DNA from: Roseibium aggregatum IAM 12614
GTDB taxonomy: Bacteria > Pseudomonadota > Alphaproteobacteria > Rhizobiales > Stappiaceae
Direction: 5' to 3'
Assembly: GCF_000168975.1 (NCBI RefSeq)
Contig: NZ_AAUW01000026.1
Location: 1 to 64,000 of the forward strand
DNA length: 64,000 nucleotides
A model generated the notes under the pieces. The model saw only the letters and a program-made list of their open reading frames with translations. It searched no databases and was not told the origin of the DNA. Made by a program: the position numbers and the translations under genes. Positions 48,043 to 56,673 of the stretch are shown here, piece by piece. Within the stretch, counting starts at the first letter, position 1; each line of letters begins with the position of its first letter.

Positions 48043-48594
48043 TCAGAGTGTTTGCGACACCGAGAAAACATCATCCCGCGCCGCTGGCACTGCCATCGGG
48101 TCCGGCAAGCCGGCCGCCGACAGAACGCCTTCCAGCCCGGCAATATGCCCGGAAGCAAACTCCAGGGCGAGAAACCGGTGATCGTCCACCGGGCCCGGCA
48201 GGCCGACCTTGTCGAGAAGACCAGCTACAAATCCGAAGCGCGCGTAATACGGCTGGTCGCCGACCAGGATCACCGACCCGTGGCCATGCATGGCTGCCTG
48301 GTTGAGGGCGTGCCGCATCAAGCGGTCTCCGACCTTCAGCCCCCGGCAGCCAGGATCGACGGCAAGGGGTCCGAGCAACAAGCTTTGTGAGCTGTTGCGG
48401 TCCGCCACAGACCAGAGCCTTACCGTTCCGACTAGCTTGCCAGATTCGTCGATCGCAGAAAATGCGAAGACCGGAAGCCGGCCTTCACGCAGACGCTCGG
48501 AGGTTTTCCTGAAGCGGTCCTCACCGAAGCAAAGGTCAAGCAGACCCTCGCGGGCGCCGGTGTGATCCGGCGCCTCGTCCACAATATCAATCAT
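48043..48594 (-). CDS. GNAT family N-acetyltransferase
   Basis: A 183-residue acetyltransferase: LLGPLAVDPGCRGLKVGDRLM is the acetyl-CoA motif, followed by GHGSVILVGDQPYYARFGF, as in the YhbS-like group. It starts 10 bp after the ornithine decarboxylase stop, so it is likely in that operon and could act on polyamine-related substrates, although nothing in the sequence proves that. ATG 48594 is preferred over an upstream extension inside the decarboxylase gene. Confidence 0.83.
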   Translation of the reverse strand: MIDIVDEAPDHTGAREGLLDLCFGEDRFRKTSERLREGRLPVFAFSAIDESGKLVGTVRLWSVADRNSSQSLLLGPLAVDPGCRGLKVGDRLMRHALNQAAMHGHGSVILVGDQPYYARFGFVAGLLDKVGLPGPVDDHRFLALEFASGHIAGLEGVLSAAGLPDPMAVPAARDDVFSVSQTL

Positions 48595-48604
48595 GGCACT
48601 TGCC

Positions 48605-49735
48605 TCAGATGACGAAGGACGCCAGCGGCGCAAAGCCGTTGAAGCCGACCGTGGAATAGGTCGTGGTGTAGGCACCACAAGCCTCGATCAGCACCTTGTC
48701 GCCAATGGACAGGCTCACCGGCAGTTCGTACGGCGTCTTTTCGTAAAGAACGTCGACGCTGTCGCAGGTCGGGCCGGCCAGCACGCAAGGTGCGGTGATG
48801 TCGCCGTCGCGCGGGGTGCGGATCGGATAGCGGATTGCCTCGTCCATGGTTTCGGCCAGGCCGTGGAACTTGCCGATATCGAGATAGACCCAGCGCACGT
48901 CGTCGTTGGCGGATTTGCGCGAAATCAGAACGACTTCAGCTTCGATCATGCCGGCATTGCCCACCATGCCGCGGCCCGGCTCGATGATGGTGGACGGCAG
49001 ACGGTTGCCGAAATGCTTGCACAGCGCCTGGAAGATCGCTTCGCCATAGGTCGAAACGCCCGGGACGTCTTTCAGGTAACGGGTCGGGAAGCCCCCACCC
49101 ATGTTGACCATTTTCAGTTCGATACCGCGGAGCGCCATTTCCTGGAAAACGCCTGCTGCCATGGCGAGAGCGAGATCCCACGCCGTGAGGTTGGCTTGCT
49201 GGGAGCCGACATGGAAGGAGACGCCGTGGGCAACAAGGCCGAGCCGGTGCGCGTGTTCGAGGACGTCGGGCGCCATTTCGGGGTCGCAGCCGAACTTGCG
49301 GGAGAGCGGCCATTCGGCGCCGACTCCGTCGCACAGGACGCGGCAGAAGACTTTGGAGCCAGGGGCAACGCGGGCGATTTTTTCAACTTCTTCGACACAG
49401 TCGACGGCGAAGAGGCGGACGCCATATTGATAGGCACGCGCAATGTCCTTCTCCTTCTTGATGGTGTTGCCGTAGGAAATGCGGTCTGCGGATGCACCGG
49501 TTGCCAGAACCATTTCGATTTCGCCGACAGAGGCGCAATCGAAGGAGGAACCGAGGCTTTCCAGGAGCGACAGGATCTCAGGTGCCGGGTTGGCTTTCAC
49601 CGCGTAGTAAACGGAGGTGTCCGGCAGGGACTTGGCAAAAGCTTCAAAGTTGTCGCGCACGATGTCGAGATCGACAACAACGCACGGGCCATCTTCGTCA
49701 CGTCGGCGGAGGAAATCGCGGATACGGTCGCTCAT
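48605..49735 (-). CDS. Ornithine/lysine decarboxylase (alanine-racemase fold)
   Basis: A 377-residue fold-type III PLP enzyme making putrescine (or cadaverine). PLP lysine K47 lies in VYYAVKANP; other landmarks are HVGSQ, NMGGGFP, EPGRGMVG and catalytic C325 in GPTCDSVD. This group is the eukaryotic-like decarboxylase used by Hyphomicrobiales, upstream of homospermidine synthesis. ATG 49735 follows GAGGGA; the frame stays open 57 codons upstream, but this falls in a structured leader and is not believed coding. Confidence 0.92.
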   Translation of the reverse strand: MSDRIRDFLRRRDEDGPCVVVDLDIVRDNFEAFAKSLPDTSVYYAVKANPAPEILSLLESLGSSFDCASVGEIEMVLATGASADRISYGNTIKKEKDIARAYQYGVRLFAVDCVEEVEKIARVAPGSKVFCRVLCDGVGAEWPLSRKFGCDPEMAPDVLEHAHRLGLVAHGVSFHVGSQQANLTAWDLALAMAAGVFQEMALRGIELKMVNMGGGFPTRYLKDVPGVSTYGEAIFQALCKHFGNRLPSTIIEPGRGMVGNAGMIEAEVVLISRKSANDDVRWVYLDIGKFHGLAETMDEAIRYPIRTPRDGDITAPCVLAGPTCDSVDVLYEKTPYELPVSLSIGDKVLIEACGAYTTTYSTVGFNGFAPLASFVI

Positions 49736-50150
49736 TGGGAAGGTTCCCTCTTTCTCAATCTCAGCCGCAGGCGCGCATATTTCCTTGGCTCGCGCGCTGC
49801 GTTCACGTCGCAGGGTGCTGCAAAGCGCACCGGGCCTCCCCCGGGATGGAACCGGAGGCCGGGTTGACTGCAGCGACGGTTGGGCGATGCGACTGCCAAG
49901 CAGCACAAAGCTTTCCCGCGTCGGGAAATGCCGTTGATTGGATCGGGAGAACCGAACCGCACGTCGGGCAATGATGTAACAAGTGCCTCTTCAGTGACGC
50001 CGGAGGTTGGATACCCCGGCAGAGACCAAAAAAGCCCTCTTACGTCGTTGCTTTAAGCCGTCCGGATTTCAACTGCCCCGCCCCTTGGCGGATTGTCTGG
50101 CAGCGGTCCCTTAAGAGATGTCTTGTTCGACATCCCATGGACGACCACGG
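49736..50150 (-). ncRNA. Candidate speF-type structured leader of ornithine decarboxylase
   Basis: The decarboxylase has a long upstream region (about 700 bp to the next gene) with several strong minus-strand stems. These include GATGTC-N6-GACATC (50117-50134), CCGCC-AAGG-GGCGG (near 50080), and an 11-bp stem with one mismatch at 49829-49839/49854-49864. A conserved leader RNA upstream of this gene (speF motif) is established in alphaproteobacteria. Assignment here rests on position and structure; boundaries are approximate. Confidence 0.55.
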
Positions 50151-50442
50151 GCACGTGCGAATTTGGGCAAGGCGTATATGCGCCCGTTCGCCCCCTGATG
50201 CAATAGGAAATTTCCAGTTGCAGACTGTTTTTTTCATGTCGAACCGGTCAAGGCGCCTTTCGACCCGAAAGCCTTGCCCGGCTTTAACTATTTCGTAAAA
50301 ATTGTGACAGTTCCGGCAGGCGTTTTCCCTGTCTTGCCCATGCCCCCAAGCGCCTTGCGTCATTGACTCGCGAACAGCAAGCAGCCAGACAAAACTTCCA
50401 ACATCCACCAGACCAAATCAGCCTGTCGGGAAAGGCAATCGC

Positions 50443-50823
50443 ATGAAGATCGGGAAACTCGACCACGTCAATCTGCGCACCACGCGGCTCGACGAGCTGA
50501 TTGCCTGGTATGGCGACATTCTGGGAATGAAACCGGGCCCGCGCCCCGACTTTGCCTTTCCCGGGGCTTGGCTCTACGCGGGCGAAGATGCAGCCATTCA
50601 TCTGGTCGGCATGGAAGGACCGGAGGCCACCGGGGCCGAAACCAAGCTGAAGCTGGAGCATTTCGCGTTCACGGCGTCCGGCCTCGAAACTTTCGAAGCC
50701 AGGCTGAAAGAACGCGGCGAACGTTACCGCCGCTCCGTTCAGCCCGGCACGGGAACAGTTGCCATCAATGTCTGGGATCCGGACGGCAACCATATCCACG
50801 TCGACTTCACCCCGGAGAACTGA
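50443..50823 (+). CDS. VOC family protein
   Basis: A 126-residue glyoxalase-fold protein: KIGKLDHVNLRTTRLDELIAWYGDILGM (landmark: LDHVNLRT) with the first metal histidine, and NVWDPDGNHIHVDF at the end with a second histidine cluster. Substrate unknown. GGGAAAGG precedes the ATG. It is divergent from the decarboxylase leader and converges on the PNPOx-FNR gene, stops about 14 bp apart. Confidence 0.83.
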   Translation: MKIGKLDHVNLRTTRLDELIAWYGDILGMKPGPRPDFAFPGAWLYAGEDAAIHLVGMEGPEATGAETKLKLEHFAFTASGLETFEARLKERGERYRRSVQPGTGTVAINVWDPDGNHIHVDFTPEN

Positions 50824-50837
50824 GGTCTGGGCCGAAC

Positions 50838-52490
50838 CTAGAACGACTCGAATCGGATTTGCTCCTGCAGCACGCCCTCGCGCTGCAGTCCCTCCTCCAG
50901 TTCCGCCAGAAAGGCCGCGGGTCCGCACAGGAGGTACCGGGTGTCTGCCCTCCCCGAAAGGGCCACGAGACCGGCAGCCGATATCCGGCCGGCATGATCG
51001 AAGTCATAACCCGGAACATCCAACGGCAGCGGACGGGTGTAGTGGGTTATGATCTGAACATTCGGCTTGTCCTTTGCCAGGGCCTGCACTTCCTTTCGGA
51101 AGGCATGATGATCGCCGTCGCGGGCGCTATGCACGAACCACACAGGACGCGTTCCCTCCTCGCCAGCCAACTGATGCAGCATGCTCAGGAGCGGCGTGAT
51201 GCCGATGCCCGCACTTGCCAGCACAAGCGGGCTTTTTGCGTCTGGCAGGGCAAAATCTCCAGACGGCCTTCCGGCATCCAGAAAGCCGCCAACCGGAAAG
51301 ACATCGTGCAGGATGCGTGAGACCAGCCCTTGCGCCTCCCGCTTCACGGATATCCGGTAGCGGCCGTCGGACGGATCGCCGGAGAGCGAGTAACTCCGCT
51401 GAACCTTGCCAAAGCCGCCTGGCAGATGGAGTTCCAGCGGCAGATGCTGGCCGGCCCGAAACGCTGGCAACGCCCCGCCATCGCGTGCCTCGAATACGAA
51501 CGACGTCACATCCGCGCTTTCGTTGTGCCTGGAGGCCAGACGCAAGGACCGGATCGCATCGGCATCTCTCTGCCAACGCAGATGAAGCGCGGACGTCAGT
51601 TCGACGATGCTCTCGATTTCGAACGACACCAGTTGGCGTGCACCGGGAACCTTCGCCGCTTCCACCTTGTCCCAGATTATCGTCGCCCGGCCCGTCATCT
51701 GCAGCAGACTGCCGGTGGTAAAATCCAGAAACAGCAGACCGGTGCGCGGGTCGTTCTGGATGTTGCCCAGAGTGTTGTAGAACTGGTTGCCGGCATAGTC
51801 CGGAAACCGCAGGGTGCGGTCACCCAGCACCTCGACAAAACCACGCTCGCCGCCGCGGTGGCTGATGTCCATGCCGAAAGCCGGATCATCCCCCTCGCCC
51901 CGGTACCCGGTTGCGATGAAGAACGTATCTGCCGACTTGATCCACTGCTGCTGCGACGCACTCAGTATGGCGCTGCGTTGGGCCTTGGCCGTGGTTTTCT
52001 CTGCACTCCAGCGGACATCCCGCGCCCTGATGTATTGCGGGCAATTTCCGAAAGACTGGCCAACCGAGAAGCCGAAGCCTTCTGCCCCCGCACGCGAGAT
52101 TTTGCCGTTCACCCGGTTGCGCCGCCGGGTCGCAAGCTCAATGCCGATGAACCCGACATCGGCTCCTTCGGAAAAAGCGCCCTCCAGCGCATCGCCCTCG
52201 ACCGGCTGCGCGGCCACTGTCAACGACCGTGCGTCGGGCGAGCGCACAAATCCCGGCCAGCCTTCCAGGATCGTCGCCCACGGGCGGCCATCGGCATCTC
52301 TTGCCGATGCGACCATGAACATCTGCGCCTCGAAAAACGCGCGGTGCTGATCGGGCATGGACTCGCGGATAGCACCGCGCGCCCACAATTCGACATTCCT
52401 TTCGCCAAGGCGCTCCTGAACCTGTCTTTCGCCATCGTGAAAGGGCGAGCGGTTTTCCGGCCGGTTCCCGGCTGCATCCGTCTTCAACAT
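50838..52490 (-). CDS. PNPOx-like/ferredoxin-reductase fusion oxidoreductase
   Basis: A 550-residue two-domain flavoprotein. The N-terminal ~300 residues are a pyridoxamine-phosphate-oxidase-like split barrel (RTLRFPDYAGNQFYNTLGNI landmark). The C-terminal ~240 residues are an FNR-type FAD/NAD(P) reductase: RSYSLSG for FAD, SAGIGITPLLSML for NAD(P) and YLLCGPAAFL. The chain ends right after the reductase, so the plant-type 2Fe-2S domain found in many relatives is absent. AGAGGAAA precedes ATG 52490. It lies downstream of the GST gene, with a terminator-like hairpin between. Confidence 0.83.
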   Translation of the reverse strand: MLKTDAAGNRPENRSPFHDGERQVQERLGERNVELWARGAIRESMPDQHRAFFEAQMFMVASARDADGRPWATILEGWPGFVRSPDARSLTVAAQPVEGDALEGAFSEGADVGFIGIELATRRRNRVNGKISRAGAEGFGFSVGQSFGNCPQYIRARDVRWSAEKTTAKAQRSAILSASQQQWIKSADTFFIATGYRGEGDDPAFGMDISHRGGERGFVEVLGDRTLRFPDYAGNQFYNTLGNIQNDPRTGLLFLDFTTGSLLQMTGRATIIWDKVEAAKVPGARQLVSFEIESIVELTSALHLRWQRDADAIRSLRLASRHNESADVTSFVFEARDGGALPAFRAGQHLPLELHLPGGFGKVQRSYSLSGDPSDGRYRISVKREAQGLVSRILHDVFPVGGFLDAGRPSGDFALPDAKSPLVLASAGIGITPLLSMLHQLAGEEGTRPVWFVHSARDGDHHAFRKEVQALAKDKPNVQIITHYTRPLPLDVPGYDFDHAGRISAAGLVALSGRADTRYLLCGPAAFLAELEEGLQREGVLQEQIRFESF

Positions 52491-52534
52491 CCTGGTTTCC
52501 TCTTGGGCTGGAGATGCGTGGGAGAAAAAGCGAC

Positions 52535-52567
52535 GGGACCGGGCACGCCCGCGGTGCGCCCGGTCCC
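52535..52567 (-). terminator. Hairpin between GST and oxidoreductase genes
   Basis: A perfect 10-bp stem GGGACCGGGC/GCCCGGTCCC followed on the minus strand by TTTTT a few bases later. It could end or attenuate the GST transcript before the oxidoreductase gene. Confidence 0.65.
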
Positions 52568-52587
52568 GCTCAACATTCGTCAAGAAA

Positions 52588-53208
52588 TCAGGCGGCAAGG
52601 CCTGCCTTGCTCGCCGGCATGGCAACAAAACCCGGCAGGGACTCGACGCGCTTCAAAAGACCACGAATGCGCGGATAGGGTTCCAGCGAAACATTGCCCT
52701 CCGGCGCATGAGCCGTATAGCTGTAGATGGCGATGTCGGCGATCGTCGGACGGTCTCCAACGAGCCATTCGCGACCATCGAGATGGGCTTCCAGATTATC
52801 AAAAGCCACCTTGGCAACAGACTTCGCGCGTTCCGCGTCAAGCGGCGCTCCGAAGACCGTGATCAAACGTGCCGCGCCCGGTCCGCTGGCAAGTTCACCG
52901 GCGGCAAAGGCCAGGAAGCGGTGCACTTCCGCTTCCAGATACGGATCTGTCGGCAGCCAGTCCGGCGCATATTTGCGGGCCAGGTAGACGAGGATCGCGT
53001 TTGAATCCGCCAGAACGGTCGAGCCGTCTTCAATGACCGGAACGAGGCCTACCGGATTGAGTTTCAGGAACGGGTCGCGCTTGTGCTCGCCGTTGACCAG
53101 GTCGACTTCGACAAGCTCGTAGTTGATGCCGGTAAGGCTCGAAAACAGTTCCACCCTGTGGCAGTGGCCGGAGAGCGGAAAACGGTGGATCTTGATTGCG
53201 GTGGACAT
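52588..53208 (-). CDS. Glutathione S-transferase
   Basis: A 206-residue GST. The N-terminal thioredoxin-like domain has HRFPLSGHCHRVELF with the catalytic-site Ser/His region, NPVGLVPVIEDG with the cis-proline, and ADSNAILVYLARKY for glutathione binding. The C-terminal helical domain has RPTIADIAIYSY. AGAGGAAG precedes ATG 53208. It is divergent from a LysR regulator that probably controls it. Its role may be detoxification of electrophiles. Confidence 0.9.
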   Translation of the reverse strand: MSTAIKIHRFPLSGHCHRVELFSSLTGINYELVEVDLVNGEHKRDPFLKLNPVGLVPVIEDGSTVLADSNAILVYLARKYAPDWLPTDPYLEAEVHRFLAFAAGELASGPGAARLITVFGAPLDAERAKSVAKVAFDNLEAHLDGREWLVGDRPTIADIAIYSYTAHAPEGNVSLEPYPRIRGLLKRVESLPGFVAMPASKAGLAA

Positions 53209-53305
53209 CGCCAGCTTCCTCTTAGCTTTAAAAATCTTTCCGCGGCCGAAGCGCCTTGGTTCGGTCCGCTGTCCGCAATATGTCACTCGCCCTGATTGGA
53301 AATAA

Positions 53306-53343
53306 TCTTCGAATTCATTCAATGATTATGTACAATTCGAAGA
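53306..53343. promoter_or_regulatory. Inverted repeat, likely LysR operator
   Basis: Perfect 10-bp arms TCTTCGAATT (53306-53315) and AATTCGAAGA (53334-53343) separated by 18 bp, in the divergent GST/LysR promoter gap. The location and symmetry fit a LysR-type regulator site. Confidence 0.7.
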
Positions 53344-53382
53344 CAATAACCTGACGCGCTGCATCCACCGAGGACAACAGAG

Positions 53383-54279
53383 ATGGACAAGATCGAAACC
53401 ATGCGGGCCTTTGTGGCTGTGGCGCAGGAAGGGTCTTTCACCGCAGCCGGGCGGCGCCTTGGCCTATCGACGAAACTGGTCAGCAAATACGTGCAGCACC
53501 TGGAAGGCCAGTTGAAGACACAGCTCTTCAACCGCACCACGCGCAGTGTTTCCCTGACCGATGTCGGAGCTGCCTATCTGGAGCATTGCCGGCCGATCCT
53601 GGAACAGCTCGATGATCTGGATTCGCTCGTGCGCGAGCGTCAGGGCGCACTGGCAGGCCAGATAAGACTGACCGCACCGACCGGCTTCGGCAGCACACGG
53701 CTGAGCGAGGCGCTGGTGCCCTTCCTGCGCAAACATCCGGATGTTGAACTGGACATGCGGCTGACAGACCACCGACTTGCTCTGGTGGAAGAAGGTCTCG
53801 ACCTGGCGATCCGCATCGGTGCCTTGCGGGACTCCACCCTGATCGCCCGCAAGCTTGCCGGTATGCCGCTGGTTCTGTGCGCCTCGCCGGATTATCTGAA
53901 GCGGCATGGCAGACCGCAGGATCCCAGAGCCCTGTCGACCCATGTCTGTCTTGTCGACAGCAACCAGACGGAACTCAACATCTGGCGGTTTCATTGCGGG
54001 GGCGAAGAGCATGTCGTCCGGCTGTCAGGAGCCGTCCGCTCCAACTCGCCCGGCGCTCTGGCCCACATGGCAATGGGCGGTCTCGGCATCACCATCGCGC
54101 CGCTGTATGCCATCGAGGACGCGTTGAAAGACGGGCGGCTGGAGCGCGTACTTCCGGACTATGAGACAGACACCTTCGGCCTTTATGCGCTCTATCCCCC
54201 CAACAGACACCTGACCCGGCGTGTGCGCGCCCTGATCGAGCATCTGGCGGCAGAGTTCAGCTCCCGCTGGCCGGACTGA
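53383..54279 (+). CDS. LysR family transcriptional regulator
   Basis: A 298-residue LTTR. The winged helix opens MDKIETMRAFVAVAQEGSF, then TAAGRRLGLSTKLVSKYVQHLE and LFNRTTRSVSLTDVG (landmarks). The effector domain includes PTGFGSTRLSEALVPFL and GGLGITIAPLYA. Divergent from the GST gene, so it likely regulates GST and the oxidoreductase. Its 3' end overlaps the convergent histidine kinase gene by 23 bp. Confidence 0.9.
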   Translation: MDKIETMRAFVAVAQEGSFTAAGRRLGLSTKLVSKYVQHLEGQLKTQLFNRTTRSVSLTDVGAAYLEHCRPILEQLDDLDSLVRERQGALAGQIRLTAPTGFGSTRLSEALVPFLRKHPDVELDMRLTDHRLALVEEGLDLAIRIGALRDSTLIARKLAGMPLVLCASPDYLKRHGRPQDPRALSTHVCLVDSNQTELNIWRFHCGGEEHVVRLSGAVRSNSPGALAHMAMGGLGITIAPLYAIEDALKDGRLERVLPDYETDTFGLYALYPPNRHLTRRVRALIEHLAAEFSSRWPD

Positions 54280-55888
54280 CCGGAGACGGCCTCACAGGAA
54301 AGAACAGCTCGAAGGAAGCGCCATCAACGCTCGGAAGCAGGCGGATCGATGCGCCATGGGCCTTCAGAAGAGCCTGCACGATGCCAAGTCCCATGCCGGT
54401 GCCGCCACTTTCCCGCCGGGTGGTAAAAAACAGATCAAAGACCTGGCCCTGATTTCCCTCGGAAATCCCCTCACCATTGTCGTTCACCTGAACGGTGAGG
54501 CCTTTCCCCGCCTGCTCGGGAATGATTGCGACCCTGGAAGCGCCGTGCCGGCGGGAATTGTCGATCAGGTTCTCAAAGACGATCCGGGCATTTTCCGGCG
54601 ACATCGGCAGGTCCGCCTCGCTGGTCAGGTCGATTTCCAGACCCTCGAGACGATGTTTGAGCGCGGCAGCGACCTCGCTCAGCCGGCAACTGCCACCGAT
54701 CTCGACGCTGTCGGCGCGGGCAAGATCGCGCAGCCGGTTGAGCAGTTTCGATGCCCGCTCCGTATCGCGCAGGATATTGCCGAGAAATTTGTCGCGTTCC
54801 TCGGGGCTGAGATCGCCGCCGCCATCTTGCAGCAGTTCCGCCGCTCCCTGAATGGCCGTGAGAGGCGTCTTCAGCTCATGGGTTACATGATTGGCAAAGG
54901 TGGAAATATAGTCGTTACGTTCGAACAGCTTGCGGGACATGCCCAGCATGCTTTCCGACAGCGCATGGATCTCGCGGTTGCCGTGAATGGCCAGCGGCTT
55001 CAAGGCCTCCCGGTCGCCGTTGCCGATGGCAAGCGAACGGCGGGTAAGCGCCTTGATCGGCCCGGTGATCGCGCGGGCAAAGATAAAGCCGACGACGAAT
55101 GTCGCGGCCAGCACGAAGACCGCCACCCAGAACACAGCCTCGCGTTTCAGGAACATTTCCTTGAGGATATTGCTGGGTGTTCGAGAGGCATAAACGATGC
55201 CGGCAACCCTGTCGTTCAAGATAATCGGCATTGCGACAAAAACGCGAACGCTTGTTCCCCGGCTGATGGAATAGATCGGCTGCGGATTGTCGACGATGCG
55301 CTCGCGCAGCGCAGAGGCATAGCGCCCGGTAAGCGCCTTTTTGACCTCCTCCACATGCGCAAGAGACAGACCGATATCCTCACGCCCGGCGATGATCACA
55401 CCATTGAAATCGAGCACCCGAAACCCGGCAAGTGTCTTCTTCTGCGTCTCCAGCAGAATGCGGTCCACGGATTGTCCCGCTTCCAGATATGCCGGATGCG
55501 GCGGGACGCCGGCAGGCTGCGGAGCCTTGCGGCGAGGCAGAACCGGCGTGCGTGTCAGATCCAGTTCCGGAAGCTGCGGCGCCCAGCTTCCACCCGGTTG
55601 GCGCAAATAGATGCTGCGGCTGCCCGGCACCTCGGCCGCCCTGGCGACCTCTGCTCCCAACGGCAGGCCGTCCTTCCCGACTTCCTCAAGACGCTGTGCC
55701 GTTGCCGCTGCAATCGCCGCGGACTGGCCGATCAGTTCGGCTTCCGTCGTCTCGATGAGCTGGTTTTCATAGACCCGGAAGAAGGCGATCCCGGCGAGCG
55801 GCACCAGCAGCATGATGCCGAGAACCCCCGCCACCACGAGGGACAGCGGCGGCCGCCATTTGTCTCGGAAGGTGCGGGACAAAATCAT
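54257..55888 (-). CDS. Sensor histidine kinase (CreC-like layout)
   Basis: A 543-residue kinase: membrane helix near 15-37, a roughly 200-residue periplasmic sensor, a second helix near 250-272, HAMP, H-box with phospho-accepting H337 (NHVTHELKTPLTAI), then N, G1 (NDNGEGI), and G2 (GGTGMGLGIVQALLKAHG landmark). ATG 55888 overlaps the stop of the response regulator (ATGA). The pair follows the exosortase/VIT genes in the same direction and probably controls or is controlled with them. Confidence 0.9.
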   Translation of the reverse strand: MILSRTFRDKWRPPLSLVVAGVLGIMLLVPLAGIAFFRVYENQLIETTEAELIGQSAAIAAATAQRLEEVGKDGLPLGAEVARAAEVPGSRSIYLRQPGGSWAPQLPELDLTRTPVLPRRKAPQPAGVPPHPAYLEAGQSVDRILLETQKKTLAGFRVLDFNGVIIAGREDIGLSLAHVEEVKKALTGRYASALRERIVDNPQPIYSISRGTSVRVFVAMPIILNDRVAGIVYASRTPSNILKEMFLKREAVFWVAVFVLAATFVVGFIFARAITGPIKALTRRSLAIGNGDREALKPLAIHGNREIHALSESMLGMSRKLFERNDYISTFANHVTHELKTPLTAIQGAAELLQDGGGDLSPEERDKFLGNILRDTERASKLLNRLRDLARADSVEIGGSCRLSEVAAALKHRLEGLEIDLTSEADLPMSPENARIVFENLIDNSRRHGASRVAIIPEQAGKGLTVQVNDNGEGISEGNQGQVFDLFFTTRRESGGTGMGLGIVQALLKAHGASIRLLPSVDGASFELFFPVRPSPVSPASGS

Positions 55889-56607
55889 CCGCCGTTCCCA
55901 GCCTCCACCCGGCACGGCCCGAGCCGGAAGCCGACGCCATGCACTGTCTCTATGGCATCGCCGCAACCGGCGCTGCCGAGCTTGGCGCGGATGTTGCGGA
56001 TGTGACTGTCAATGGTGCGGTCGGAAACGTGGATATTGTCCCGATAGGCGCTCTGCAGGATCTGCTCCCGGGTGAAGACGATCTTCGGCCGGGCCAGCAG
56101 GGTGGCCAGGATATCGAACTCGATGGCCGTCAGCGTCACCGGCGTTTCAGCGACGCTCACATGGCGCTGCGACCGGTCAAGCTCAACCGCGCCGAAACGT
56201 AGCGCGGGAAGATCCTCATCTGTTTGGGCAGCCGTCAGCCCACCATAGCGTTTAAGAATCGCGCCGACCCGTGCAATCAGCTCGCGCGGGCTGAAAGGCT
56301 TGGTCACATAGTCGTCCGCGCCAAGTTCCAGCCCGACGATCCTGTCGATCTCGTCATCGCGTGCCGACAGAAACAGGATCGGCACCTCGGACGTGCGGCG
56401 CAGATGCCGGCAGACGTCCAGCCCGTCCATTTCCGGCAGGCCGATATCCAGAACGATCAGGGACGGATTGCACAAAAGCGCCTTGTCGAGCGCTTCCTTT
56501 CCGTCGGCGGCGACTTCGAACACGTAGGACGCTTTTTGGAGCGCGAAACAGATGACGTCCCGGATATGCGGGTCGTCATCGACAACAAGAATGGTTTGAC
56601 CTGGCAA
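55885..56607 (-). CDS. OmpR-family response regulator
   Basis: A 240-residue regulator: receiver domain with phospho-accepting D54 (LIVLDIGLPEMDG), acidic pair D10/D11 (LVVDDDPH) and the switch lysine in DDYVTKPF. A winged-helix output domain follows (REQILQSAYRDNIHVSDRTIDSHI landmark). The start is a TTG at 56607 with GGGAAG upstream; no ATG fits better. It lies 66 bp downstream of the VIT gene and overlaps the kinase gene by 4 bp. Confidence 0.88.
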   Translation of the reverse strand: MPGQTILVVDDDPHIRDVICFALQKASYVFEVAADGKEALDKALLCNPSLIVLDIGLPEMDGLDVCRHLRRTSEVPILFLSARDDEIDRIVGLELGADDYVTKPFSPRELIARVGAILKRYGGLTAAQTDEDLPALRFGAVELDRSQRHVSVAETPVTLTAIEFDILATLLARPKIVFTREQILQSAYRDNIHVSDRTIDSHIRNIRAKLGSAGCGDAIETVHGVGFRLGPCRVEAGNGG

Positions 56608-56673
56608 ATGTTTCTTCCCGAAAAATGGCTCCCGCAGTTACCTGCGGAAGCGTTACCAATAGCGAAGCGCGGG

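Noticed and set aside
49736-49906. 57-residue N-terminal extension of ornithine decarboxylase
   Set aside because: It has no homology, lies in the structured leader, and ATG 49735 has a good ribosome-binding site.
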